The notes under the pieces are model-generated. The model worked only from the letters and a program-made list of their open reading frames with translations, searched no databases and was not told where the DNA came from. This document shows, piece after piece, positions 25,683 to 36,480 of a stretch of 64,000 nucleotides of DNA. The stretch is from Vitellaria paradoxa (taxonomy: Eukaryota > Streptophyta > Magnoliopsida > Ericales > Sapotaceae): positions 46,644,367-46,708,366 of the forward strand of contig CM034237.1 in the NCBI GenBank assembly GCA_019916065.1, given 5' to 3'. Every line of letters begins with the position of its first letter. The first letter of the stretch is position 1. Made by a program: the position numbers and the translations under genes.

Positions 25683-28600
25683 TTCATAAATGTAGACTTA
25701 CTATTGATATGGATTCAGAAGTGTCGAAGACGGAGGGACGGGTTGGACAAACCACAAATGTGGTTATCGGAGGTACAGTGACCGATGATTCTACAAATGA
25801 ATGGCTTGCTTTGGATCAGAAGGTATAGTATCGTTCCTTTACCTATTTTCATTGTATATGCCTTTTTGGCATCTGAATTGCATTTTGATCTTTGTAGATT
25901 ACACCTTTGTCCCTGGTCATAATATTTTTCTTATTATGGTTCAGCGTGATATATCATATCTAGACCTATAGTGGATGTTGTAATGTATTGATGAATTCAT
26001 AAGCATTGAATCATTAATAGACATAGAAAAGGTTTTGAAAAGCGTCAGGTTTGGCAAATTTTCTCTAGAAACTATAATGTGTTTGAATGAAGGATTTGTG
26101 AAAGGAAAAGAAAATGCAAGGGAAATGAATTACTTATAGATACTCTTTTTTTATGGATATTTATTCTCATTTTTTCTAACCTAACCAAATAAAATAAAAT
26201 AAATTTTGCTCCTTTTTTTTTTTTTTTAAACCATCCATTCCTTTCACTTTTCTTTTCTTTTCTTTTCTTTTTTACCCCCTCTACAAACCCAAGGTTCAAC
26301 ACATCCTTGACCTATGTTTCAAACATAGATTTATGGTTGGAAAGAGAGAGTGAAGGAAAAATAAAATTACTAGTTCTTTTTATTCTTAACCAACAAAGTT
26401 TATAATTTTTTTTAACCTTCTATTTAGTTTACTTTCATTTTTCCAATCCAAGTAAAAAGATAAAATCAATTTGACTTTTCACTTTATTTTACTTTCCTCA
26501 AGGTTTTCTTTACTTCCTTCCCTCTTCAAATCCATGGTCCAAAAATTGTACAAGGGCATCTACACTAGTTCCTTTAAAGATATTCTTTAAAATACAGTAA
26601 AATGTGCTTCTAGAGATTCTTTATTCAAAAACATTCTACATCAGCTAATCTAAATAATTATTTATAATAGGGAATGTTATAGTCTCTACATTTGGAGAGC
26701 ACTTGTAGAGATTCTCTAAAATAAAGAGTGTGTAGAAATGTTAACGTGAATCTCTTTTTTCACTCTTCTCTTTCTAATTTAGGGAAGAACATGGCATTAG
26801 AATAATTGATTCAGATGTCCTAAATGTTGTAGAGCATTTTTACCAGATACCAAGTTCATATTTCATTATGAGGCCAACATACAATAAACTTATTTATTTA
26901 TTTATTTTTTTGGGGGTGGGTGGTGGTGGGGGGGGTGTAGTACAGGGATGAGACCCAAGCTTTAATTATAGTGTCAAATGTCAATAATGCCTTTAAGTGC
27001 GTGTAATATAGGTGAACTCTTACCCCACAGTTAGAGGGTTTACTGCAATTGGAACTGGAGGTGATGATTTTGTGCAGGCCATGGTTGTTGCGGTTGAATC
27101 TGTACTTCAGCAGCCAATCCCAGAGGTAAATATCCCATTTTATTTGCTGAAATCTGTTCTCTGGAGTTGTTTATTGGAAAATTTGATAAAAGTTTTAAAA
27201 AAAGAGCAAAGGGTAACAGAGCTGCCTTTCACTCAAACAAAGTGAGATAAGACCTAGTACTTAGTAGCATTATAATATATTGTAGATTGGTTTTGAAAGC
27301 ATGGTTTCTGCAAATTAAATATTAGAAATAGCATGGTTGCTGAATTGGCTATTGGGTAATGACGTGATTTATTCTTAAATTTTAAACTCAGTGGGACAGT
27401 GTATGATCTATAATAATTCAAGCAAGAAATTAGAATCCAAGAGGAGAAAAGGGTTTCTCTTCAAGCTAATGACATTTTATTGTCAAGGTTCCCTTCTTAA
27501 AAATGTGTTTGGCCTCTTATGGATAAGGGAAAATTATACATGCCTTAGAGTTCTAAAGAGTTTTCATGTTCAGATTTGATAAAGAGTGATCTTAGCAGCT
27601 AAAAATATGTAGATTTTGATGACTTGACTAATTGATTGTGCATACGTACTGCATTGACCCTTTAACTAATATTATGTGGCCTACATGGTTTTGTTTTGGG
27701 TGTTAAAGGGAGTCATATGTGAAAAAATTCTTTGTACAAAACTAGTGTGAATTACCAATCAATCACAATCAAACAATCTTTGTGTCAAAGCAATAAAGAA
27801 TGCAAAGTGGAGACACAAGATTTTTACGTGGAAACTCTTGGGGAAAAAAACCACAAGTCCAATTAGGAGACTATCCAAATCTTCCATTAAGCAAATTTCA
27901 GTTATAAAATTTCATCCACAGTAGTCTGATTGATACTTCGACCTCATTGTCAAGTCCTTTTCTCAAGTCCATGATACATCAACCAAGTAGAAGACACTTT
28001 ACCAATATAATAAAGCCGACGCTCTTTATGACACAGAAAGATTCTCCACCGACACACGGCAAAGCACATTGAACCCCTTCGTCTAGACGCAGTAAAGCTG
28101 TGCAAACTTGTTGAAAGAATCCTTTGGTTGCTGAGGGATGATAAAAATCTTTTTTTTTTTTAAGCTCTCTAATATTCTTGATTGATTCTCTCTACTGAAA
28201 CCCTAGAGATGACGTCCTTTATATAGGAAATGAAGCTGTAGTCTGAATAAAATTTTGAAAATAGGAAATCTCAATTCAGGAAACTGCAACTCACTAGGTT
28301 GAGTGTCCAATGACTACCTTGTGAGCTAGCCAGTGATATTCTCTGAAAAAAACACTTGCAGTAATTCCTAGCAACGCACCAGAGAGCAGGCAGTGAGGTC
28401 TTCTGTTAAAAACAGCCTGCAGTGGTTCCTAGCAAGAGGCAGTGAACATCTAGCGAGAAGCCAAAACTGATACTGAACTTGTTTTGTTGTGATTCACTCT
28501 TCCAGTTCTAACTACAACACCTTAGTCTATGTTTAAGTATACAAGGCTTCGGAAAGATTAGAAAACTTTCGAACTATATAATAAACTTTCTAATACACCT

Positions 28601-31600
28601 CCATTTCCTAATTCTCTCACAAGAGTTTTCTAAATAGGACTTTCCAATAAACCAAAGCAAACCAAACCACGCATTTTCCCACTAGGGGTCGGCTATATGG
28701 ATTTGTCTACACCAATTAGATCTGTTTAGGGCCATGTCCTCCGATAGATCTAGGTTGGTCAGGTCATGTATAATAGTTTCTTTCCAACTTCTCTTGGGTC
28801 TTCCTCTACCTCTTCTACTCCTGGCAATCTCCATACTTTCACACCTTCTAACAGGTGCCTCCGCTGAATACCTTTTAACATGACCAAACTATCTTAATCG
28901 GTTTTCTCTCATTTTATCTTCAATCGGTGTTATTCCTTTTTTGCCCCTAATCTCCTCGTTTCTAATCTTATCTTTCCTTGTAATCCCGCATATCCACCTT
29001 AGCATCCTCATCTCCGCAACTACTATCTTCTGACTATGATTATGCTTTACTGCCCAACATTCTGATCCATATAGCAGCGTTGGTCTAACTGTCACCTTAT
29101 AATACTTTCCTTTCACCTTAAGGGGGACTTTTCAGTCGCACAAGACCCCCGAATCACTCCTCCATTTGGTCCACCCGGTTTGAAACCTGTGACTTACATC
29201 AGTATCAATGAACAATTATGATTTAATGAACAATTATAATTTAATTTTAGTCCTATTAGGATTACAACTAATGATTTGAAATCAATTACAATCCAATTCC
29301 TATTGAGTTTAGGATGCCAAATTCTGTTTGGTCTAGGATTCACAATCCTGTTTGGTTGCGGAATTTGTCAACACAACAATTAAAACCTCACAATATAAAA
29401 CTAGAATCAAAAAATTCTTCTTTGGACATTTTGAATGTCATTAGTCAAAACTAAACAAAATTTGTTGCCATGAGGTTGGTGCGGTGACAGTGGATTGATG
29501 GTCAACCTCTGCGTAAAATTTAAACCTTCTTGCAACCATCCTATAAGAAAATATAAGTTATAATGTGGTCTTGGGGAAGGTAAATGAACCAAATAGCTTA
29601 TGGGCAGTTTCAGCTTCAGCTTCACGGGTTAGCAGCTAGGTTCAACTGTAATCAATCTTTTGAAGAACTATCCTCTTAGATTTGCTGTCAAGGAAGAATT
29701 GTGAAAACTGGTGCAGTAGAGCCTGTAAAGGTACAACAAACAGTCTGGTAAACTGGCTTATCGAAAAAATATATATAAGAATAAACTGTCAAATACGCTT
29801 TATAGAATATTTTGATAACTATTTGTGTTGACGAAAGGCAGGATTGATGATTGATGAGATATTACACCAAGCAAAATTGGCATCACATAATTTTGTTCTC
29901 AAAGTTTAACTTAAAAGATTTTCTTTGTTTTGTGATAGTATTTAGATTCTTGCATTGTGTTTTGATTATGGATTTTTTATGAGCCAGGGAAGTGAAATTA
30001 CTCTATTCATTTTTTAATGTTAACCAAGAGTTTTTTTTGGTTTTTTTGGGGGGAGGGGGGGCAAATATATATCGTTTTCATGGAAAACATAACCCTTGAC
30101 GGAAATGAATGGTGACAAAGACTTCATTTAGCCAACCCCAACTTGATTGAGACTAAAGCATTATTGAGTTGAATTGACTATCTATTCTTTTTCCTTTTCT
30201 ATTTCTATATCAATCTAAATCTAAATTAATTTCACTTATTTCGCTTTCCTAGATTTTTGCTTTAATGTTCTCTCCCTCCACAAATCCAAATAGCATTAAA
30301 GTCCAACAACTCCCCATGGGTCTTGAAAAAAAAAAAAAAAAAAAAAATTAACTTGGCTCCTACGTACTCTTGATTTGTGGCAATTGGGAATACCTACAGA
30401 TTGAGGTGAGTACTAAAGTTGTGCACCTCATGGAAACTGGTTTCCAGCGAATCTGTAATGCCTGAAAAAGAACATTGGACATGATTTATGTATTTATTTA
30501 TTTTAATGCTAACGATTCCAGGTGAAATCCCTCAATGATGAAGTAGGGCTTGTAGGCTAATGTGACATCTGGATTTGTGTTAGACTAATGTGACTTCTGG
30601 ATTTTTGTTATCATCCGTTGCTGGTCCTTCCAACAGGGAGAGCCTAACTCAAAGAGGCACATGCACACACACCAAGAGTTGGCGTTTAGCCCCTTTAATG
30701 AGGAGCACCTAACTGAAGAAGGCACGCACACGTTGGACTAATGTGACATCTGGACTTTTGTTATCATTTGTAGTTGGTGTTTAGCCCTTTCAACGAGGAG
30801 AGCCTAACTCAAGTGGGGACACACACACTGACACACACTGGACTAATGTGACATCTGGGCTTTTGTTGTCATTTGTAGTTGGTATTTAGCCCTTTGAATG
30901 TGGAGAGCCTAACTCAAGGAGGGACACACATGCACACAAGAATGTTTTGCTCGCCCTTTACCTTACTCACGGAGTGACTGTTTTGGAAATTGTACCATTC
31001 TTGCTTAGAAATCTAGGATCGTGCTTTCTTTCCAGGTGTCATATGAAAGGCCAACTGATGAAGGGCCCCATGCTTATGATAAGTTCCTTAATTCATGATG
31101 CTGTTGAGACATGCTTTAAAATGCGGTACACCAACTTTGACATCTTGTAGAGCAGAAGCATTTTTTAAACTAGAATGTTCAGAGAATTTCTGATGTCGAT
31201 AAGCTGTTTGTGGCAAAGCATTGTGCAAATGTAGCTGGGTGTAATAATCTTAATTTTATATTTTACCATTATGCTTTATCATTATTCTATGGTAATATAT
31301 TCTGTACCCTGTTAGTTTATCCTTTTTCTTTTTTTTTTTTGGTAAGTAAGCGTACTGTTAGTTTATCCTTACAATGCAGATGCAGTTATGTTTCTCTGAT
31401 ATGATATATTTTGCATTAGAATCTAATGTGGCATCAACAACAGGGCCGGATAAAGCATAAACTCTCATCAAGGGGCAAATATGTGTCCGTAAACATCGGA
31501 CCTGTTCGAGTCATCTCTAGTGAGCAGGTCTCTCTCTCTCTCTCTCTCTCTTCAATAATAAAATTCCTCTCTGCTCCCTCTAGTATAGATTTTTGACATG

Positions 31601-31704
31601 CCAAACTTAGGATGTATAGCTGATGAGGAAATTTATTGTGCTAGCAGGTTCAAGCTGTATACAACGCAATGAGGAGAGATGACAGGATGAAATACTTTTT
31701 GTAG
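24850..31704 (+). CDS. DUF493/YbeD-like plastid protein, five exons
   Basis: Exons: 24850-25135, 25719-25822, 27012-27125, 31444-31527, 31648-31704. All are GT-AG and frame closes to 214 residues plus stop. The first 75 or so residues are rich in Arg and Ser and poor in acidic residues, resembling a chloroplast transit peptide. An acidic linker (EPYPEDHDQDPPQEA) follows, then the conserved domain: EGRVGQTTNVVIGG, NSYPTVRGFTAIGTGGDDF, RIKHKLSSRGKYVSVNIGPV and the C-terminal NAMRRDDRMKYFL. The domain matches the DUF493/UPF0250 fold, which is ACT-like; bacterial YbeD is linked to lipoate regulation, but the plant role is not established. The start at 24850 was preferred for its GAAATGG context; upstream in-frame ATGs at 24841 and 24793 would add 3 or 19 residues. 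Intron 3 (4.3 kb) is swollen by an LTR remnant, an RTE copy and a VNTR. Confidence 0.85.
25266..25320. repeat. (AT)n microsatellite in intron 1
   Basis: About 45 bp of alternating AT within intron 1 of the DUF493-like gene. An (ATT)n tract lies in the same intron at about 25650-25681, and a (TC)n tract starts right after the exon 4 donor at 31531. Confidence 0.9.
28218..28225 (-). promoter_or_regulatory. TATA box of the LTR remnant
   Basis: TATATAAA on the minus strand, about 20 bases upstream of a CATCTCTAGGGTTTC stretch that resembles a transcript leader. Any activity would produce antisense RNA inside intron 3 of the DUF493-like gene. Confidence 0.45.
28647..29207 (-). mobile_element. 5'-truncated RTE-type LINE nested in the LTR
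   Basis: It encodes RPTLLYGSECWAVKHNH and AEMRMLRWICGITRKDKI on the minus strand and ends in the same CCTAGTGGGAAAAT / TTGGTTTGG tail as the copy at 17849. The 5' breakpoint is nearly the same as in that copy. The frame is interrupted. It lies within the LTR remnant, so it is the younger of the two. Confidence 0.8.
30128..30180 (+). mobile_element. RTE/SINE 3'-end scrap
   Basis: The phrase CCAACCCCAACTTGATTGAG followed by ACTAAAGCATTATTGAGTTG resembles the common plant RTE/SINE tail (ACCCCAACTTGTTTGGGACTAAGGC with TTG repeats). Only about 50 bases are recognisable. Confidence 0.4.
30556..30945 (+). repeat. ~105-bp intronic VNTR
   Basis: Three to four irregular copies in intron 3 of the DUF493-like gene share GACTAATGTGACATCTGG, TTTTGTTRTCATTTGTAG, TTTAGCCCTTT and GAGAGCCTAACTCAAG, each followed by a variable (CA)n-rich linker. 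The starts at 30584, 30738 and 30843 give periods of about 154 (with an internal partial duplication) and 105. Confidence 0.8.
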
Positions 31705-31944
31705 TGTTTTTTTTTTCCCCCGCCCATTTTATTTATGTATAGAATGCTAATTATCTAGGCACTATATTTGCCAAATTTCTTTTGACTTTTAGATGTTCCA
31801 ACTCTCTGATCCGTAGTTATTTTTACCTCACTAGCAAAATCATTGTAGGGTGAGAGAGAACAATTTCGAAATTAAACCGAATCAACTTACCGAAGATCGA
31901 CTTTATATAGGATGTGTTTAGAGTGATAAAAGATGAGATAAAAT

Positions 31945-33224
31945 TAGGAGTGGCAAAATGGACGGGTTGGGCGGGTTAGTGATGGGTTTAAACGGGTTGG
32001 AGGTTAAATGGGTGCAACTCAAACCCACCCATTTAAAAGGTGGGTTAGATATGGGCAGGTTGAATACGGGTTATATCAAACTCATGAACTCATATCCAAC
32101 CCATTTACTTATGATCTAACTTAATTTAAAAAAAAAATTAAAAATTTATTTCAATTAATGTGTATATATATATAAATACATCAATATTTATTTTAATTAA
32201 TATAATATTATACATATTATATAAATATATTATATTTACATTTTTCAGTTAATTTCGAATTTGTACGAAACTAATTTATTTTTTATTCAATTTTAAATCA
32301 ACAATTCTCTCTCTCTTTGCGCGCGCGCGCACGTATGCGTGTGGGGGTGTGTGCGCGTGCATGTGTGTGTGCATGTGTGCGTGTGTGTGCGTGTGCGCGC
32401 ACGAGCTCGTGTGTGTGCGCGCGCGCACGCGTGTGCATGTGTGCCTCTACACATGCGTGTATGTAGGCGTGTATGCATGTATTTGCGCGCGCGTGCATGT
32501 GTAGGTATGTATGCGTGTGTGCGCGCGCGTAGGCATGTATGTGTATGAGCGCGCGTGTGTAGGCGTGTATGCGCGCGTGTGTATGCGTGTGTGCATGCGT
32601 GCATGCGCGCGTGTGTAGACGTGTATACGTGTATGTGTGCGCGTGCACGTGTATGTGTGCACGCGTGTGTGTATGCGTGCGCGCGCGCGCACGTGTAGGC
32701 GTGTGTGTATGCGTGCGCGCGCGCGCACGTGTAGGCGTGTGCGCGCGCGCGCGTGTTTGTGTGTGTATGCGTGCATGTTTGTGTAGGCGTGTGTGGGCGT
32801 GTGTGTGTACGTGCGCTCACGCGCGCACGTGTTATTTGTATTGAGTATGGAGGAGAATAAGAACAGAAAATGGAATAAGAAGTAAATTATATATAATGTA
32901 TATATTATACATTTATTGTATACGCTGAATATATATATACACATATCATGTATATGTAATGTATATATTATACATTTGTTGTAAATATTGCTAGAGAGAG
33001 AGAGAGATAACAGTGTCAAGAGAGATGGGGGTTAAAATAATTTTTTTAATTTAGATGGGTGTTTTAACGGGTCCCGTTTCACAACCGATTTGTACTTGTT
33101 TATAAATGGGTATTTTATAAGTTACCCAATTACAACCTAATTAGTAAAATAATAGGACTCGAATTCATTTATTATGGGTTTAATTGGGTGGATTGATGGG
33201 TTTTGGTCAATTTTGTCACCCCTA
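31945..33224. mobile_element. Non-autonomous hAT-like element with 8-bp duplication
   Basis: GATAAAAT is duplicated exactly at 31937-31944 and 33225-33232, the 8-bp size typical of hAT. The left end TAGGAGTGGCAAAATGGACG and the reverse complement of the right end, TAGGGGTGACAAAATTGACC, are inverted repeats. Inside the ends are multiple GGGTTGG / ACGGGTT words. There is no transposase. It is inserted into an older GTGTTTAGAGTGATAAAA-type MITE whose halves are visible on both sides (from about 31915, and to about 33300). The centre is the GT/GC tract annotated separately. Confidence 0.85.
32317..32830. repeat. ~510-bp alternating purine-pyrimidine (GT/GC) tract
   Basis: Almost every step is purine-pyrimidine alternating: (GT)n, (GC)n and GTAT/GCAT variants, with only occasional breaks such as CTCGTG and CCTCTAC. 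Long open frames on both strands here are artefacts of the repeat. It is embedded in the hAT-like element and followed by AT-rich inverted words (GTATATATTATACATTT repeated near 32897 and 32958). Confidence 0.9.
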
Positions 33225-33593
33225 GATAAAATAAGGTAAGTTATGAGTTTGTAATTCATACGGTGAGATAAAAAATAAATAATTTTTAAAAATTTTTTAA
33301 ATTTTATAACGAATCAAAGGGAGTAATAGTTATCACATGAGGAAGTAGCTAATGAAATCTTCAGATGTTGAGCAGGGTAAATCTGGACCTTTCTGCAGCT
33401 GTCAGCCTCTCCGTGGAATGGTGGGTTGTGGCGCCCTGGGGGTGCACATGGTTCGGTTGAATTCACTTCGGTATTAATGAAACTTAAATCAAATAACAAA
33501 TTATCAATTTAAATAAGAAACCAAATGAACCCGAGCTATTAACTTAAATTTGTGGAATCATAATTAAGGCAGTAGTAGCGGTGATTTTGGGAG

Positions 33594-33725
33594 ATGCCGG
33601 TGGAACAAAACTCCAAGCAAGTAAGACAGCCCCCGGTGGTGGTGGTTGGCACCTTCAACCGAACCACCACGGCCACTTGCACTGTTATTGACCAGTTTGT
33701 CTGTTTTACTTTCACCCGTTGCTGA
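33594..33725 (+). CDS. Possible 43-residue small ORF
   Basis: A short ATG-to-TGA frame beginning MPVEQNSKQVRQPPVVVV in a locally GC-rich island. There is no recognised family. The 3' end overlaps a cluster of TTGAC words (33688-33773). It might be the remnant of an exon or simply upstream-region sequence. Low confidence. Confidence 0.2.
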   Translation: MPVEQNSKQVRQPPVVVVGTFNRTTTATCTVIDQFVCFTFTRC

Positions 33726-33775
33726 CACTGCCACGTTGACCAGTCAACATTTCAATTCACCGGCTCTTTGACTAT
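33686..33775. promoter_or_regulatory. W-box-like TTGAC cluster
   Basis: TTGACC occurs at about 33688 and 33737, and the latter is part of the palindrome GTTGACCAGTCAAC. A further TTTGACT follows near 33766. TTGACY is the WRKY-factor core. No gene start lies obviously downstream, so a regulatory role is only a possibility. Confidence 0.3.
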
Positions 33776-33851
33776 GAGGTTTACTTATTTGGAATCTTGG
33801 ATGCGTACAAGTGACACTGGTGCGGCGGCAGCACTTGGTAATTCTTTCTTG

Positions 33852-34088
33852 GTTGTAAAAAGCGATACTCTCGCTCCCAGGCCCCCACCCCCAGTCTCAA
33901 GGGAATGGTGGAGGAGGTAAATCGCAATATACGGCGGCTTCCTAAACAGGAGTATCAGTGTCTGGTGTCCACAAGAAGTCACCCCTACAAAAGGATAAAA
34001 TTTCCACATTGCGACTGTCATGACCCGAACCTGTATCATTGGGTGTAATCTGTTGTCCGAGTATCAACCGTGTTATACCTACGGGGCT
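33852..34088 (-). mobile_element. SINE with 19-bp target-site duplication
   Basis: ACTTGGTAATTCTTTCTTG is repeated perfectly at 33833-33851 and 34089-34107. Between the copies, on the minus strand, is a Pol III-type head (GTAGCCCCGTAGGTATAACA, then the B-box-like ACAGGTTCGGGTCATGA). The body reaches GGGGGCCTGGGAGCGAG and ends CGCTTTTTACAAC. The layout, about 237 bp with a T-rich 3' end, is that of plant Au/TS-like SINEs. A perfect long duplication implies a fairly young insertion. Confidence 0.85.
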
Positions 34089-34107
34089 ACTTGGTAATTC
34101 TTTCTTG

Positions 34108-35097
34108 CGCGCATGGACTCTCATGTGGGCTTGGTAAGAAGATAATTAAGCTCAATTCAAAACGTAAAATAGAATCAAATTTGAACGGTAATCTTAAACC
34201 CGTTATATTAATAAATTTAATTAAAATTCAGCTCAGTAAAATAATATTCAATAAATATAGTGTAAACTATTTAAATTTGACTCCGGGTAACAAAGGATTG
34301 TGAGAATTCAACTCGAAATACATATATTATCAAACTAAACTTGAATCATTTTTTAAAACTCATTATGTTTAATAAGTCCAACTAAAACAATGCAGTACTT
34401 AGTTTAATTGTTGAATAATTATTGTTTCTAAGTTGGTCAACATTCTGTCAGTAATTGACAAAAGAAAATGACATATGTCAAATGCGAACCCATAACAGGC
34501 ATGTAAAATTTTTCATAAATTATCACCTTAAAATTGAATCATAAATATAACATAGAGTTATAATTAATAATAAAATAAAATTTAATATAAAGTGTAAAGA
34601 TGTAAAATATAATTAAACAATATTTATTGAAGAGTTATAGATTTTAGAAATGACAGTTGATATTAGGATTAAACACTCATATGATCAAATTGCAACACAT
34701 ACAAAAAATAAAAGAAAAAAGAAATCAAACATAGAAAGAATTAACATGACTCGGCACAACAGACAAAAGTATATAAATTCCATTATAATTATAAAAAAAA
34801 AGTAAAAATCAATTTTCTTCTCTCTACAAGCCTCTCACTCTCATTCTTTCTATATCTAGAATTTTCATAAGGTTCTTATTTATAAACCATCTTAGAAACC
34901 CTAATTCTCATACAGATTAAGAAACTCACTTTGCATAAATTAAAAAAAAAAAATTAAGTGAACCGAGAGCTTCACAAAAAAAAATAATAATAATAAAATA
35001 AAATAAATAAATACATATAACAATAACATCATAACTTATACCAACTCCAAAATTCTAGACAAACTCAATAATTTGTGCTTGTCTTAATTTTATGAAT

Positions 35098-35129
<32 letters not shown>

Positions 35130-36242
35130 ATTTGTGTCATAATAATTTCTTTTTTCTCCATCATACGTTCGTTCAACAAAGACTTGTCCGACCTACAACG
35201 AAGAAGAGCGTCCTTAGGCTAATTGGCTCCTGATCCAACTCTTGCAATGCAATATTCCTTCTGGGGGGTCGGAGAGAAACTTGCAACCGCTACCTATCAG
35301 TGTGCACTGAGTGAAGCCCGTCCTGTGACCCTATTATTGTTATTATTATAATTACGTTATTATCATTATCCCTTTCCAAATTAATTCGAATATTATAAAA
35401 AGGGTCAAAGATGCGAGTTATGACCGAGCCAAAGGGTATTTGTATATTTTAATGTCAACTTAACATTTCTTATGCACAAAACTCAGACTGACGTACCCCA
35501 TGCGTGATTAGTCCTTTTCAATGCCAAAACAATACTCCCGTTGTCTTATATGTCACCCACTTGAACCCACCTATCCCAATGGCATTGCCAACGTTCTGAA
35601 ATGCTCCGACGGTCACCATCACTTCAAGAAAATTTGTTGGCCGACTTAGCATGTGGAATTCAATTCAAATCAAACTTAAACGGTGGTGTTTTATTTGTAA
35701 AAAATAATAAAAATAAAAAAAAAATAGCGTAAAAAGTGATAGGCAACGAAAATTAATTAAAAAGAAATAAAAAAAAAGTTAACAAAAATTAAACTTTTTT
35801 TGACTGTTTTTTGGGAACCCAAACACCGTTACCGGAGAAAATGTCCTATGCAATGTTAGCTTATATTATATCACACTGTTGATATGATATAATTGACTAA
35901 TTGAAACAGACACGTTAGTAGACTTAATTTTAATCATAATTAGATTTTTTATTTTTTATTTATGCCCCTAAAGTTAGGCTACAGGTCTCCTAATTCAATT
36001 TTTAAAAAATACATGTTCTTATTTTATCTGTTGTATCATGTCAGCACATTAATATATGGCATCATCAATCAAAATTTGCTTCATTTACTGGCATTTCATG
36101 TATATATGTGTGTATGTATGTGTATATATTTGTATGTACTTCATTTCATTTTTTTTTCTTACTTTTCTTCTAGTAGTTAATGTGGCATCTAAGGGTAAGG
36201 TTAAATATTATTCTGTTTGATATTTCTAAAACTTGTATAATA
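34108..36242. other. Intergenic DNA, possible decayed LTR
   Basis: AT-rich. A block at about 34650-35000 contains GAATTAACATGACTCGGCACAAC and, on the opposite strand, TTTATAAATAAGAACC with GAATTAGGGTTTC. This resembles an old antisense LTR but is not delimited. A less AT-rich patch at 35160-35340 is unassigned. Confidence 0.35.
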
Positions 36243-36378
36243 GGGTGTGCTTAGAGTTACAAAAATTAGTATAAATTAGTTAAAGTTGTAATTTCGTAAT
36301 TTAAGTAGTAAGTAAAAATTTTAAATTTTATAGAGATTTGTAAAGTTTCGTAGAGATATATAGAACTCCAAACGAGCC
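36243..36378. mobile_element. MITE with TAATA flanks
   Basis: Left end GGGTGTGCTTAGAGTTAC; the right end complements to GGCTCGTTTGGAGTTC. TAATA flanks both sides (36238-36242, 36379-36383). The interior carries the TAATTTCGTAATTTAAG core of the 24278 family. Confidence 0.6.
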
Positions 36379-36480
36379 TAATATAATAATCCACTTAAGC
36401 CTAGGGATGGTAACGAGGAGATTAAAGTAAGAATAGATTATCATATCTTAATGGTATCAGGGAGGGGGAAGAAACTAACA

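Larger units (their letters stand above)
27718..29378 (-). mobile_element. Solo LTR remnant, Ty1/copia-like, with nested LINE
   Basis: Read on the minus strand, the block opens TGTTGTGTTGACAAATTCCG near 29378. It has a core promoter CTATATAAAGG (about 28216-28226) followed by CATCTCTAGGGTTTCAG, and ends with the CCACGTAAAAATCTTGTGTC word typical of copia R-U5 (about 27810-27830). No gag-pol sequence is present, so this is a solo LTR or remnant. Exact ends and the target-site duplication were not resolved. An RTE fragment (28647-29207) splits it. It is antisense to the host gene in intron 3. Confidence 0.6.

Noticed and set aside
32293..33019. Long open frames of up to 190 codons (His/Arg/Thr-rich and Val/Cys-rich) on both strands
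   Set aside because: They arise from the alternating GT/GC repeat, which is naturally stop-poor in several frames. Composition is purely repeat-derived.
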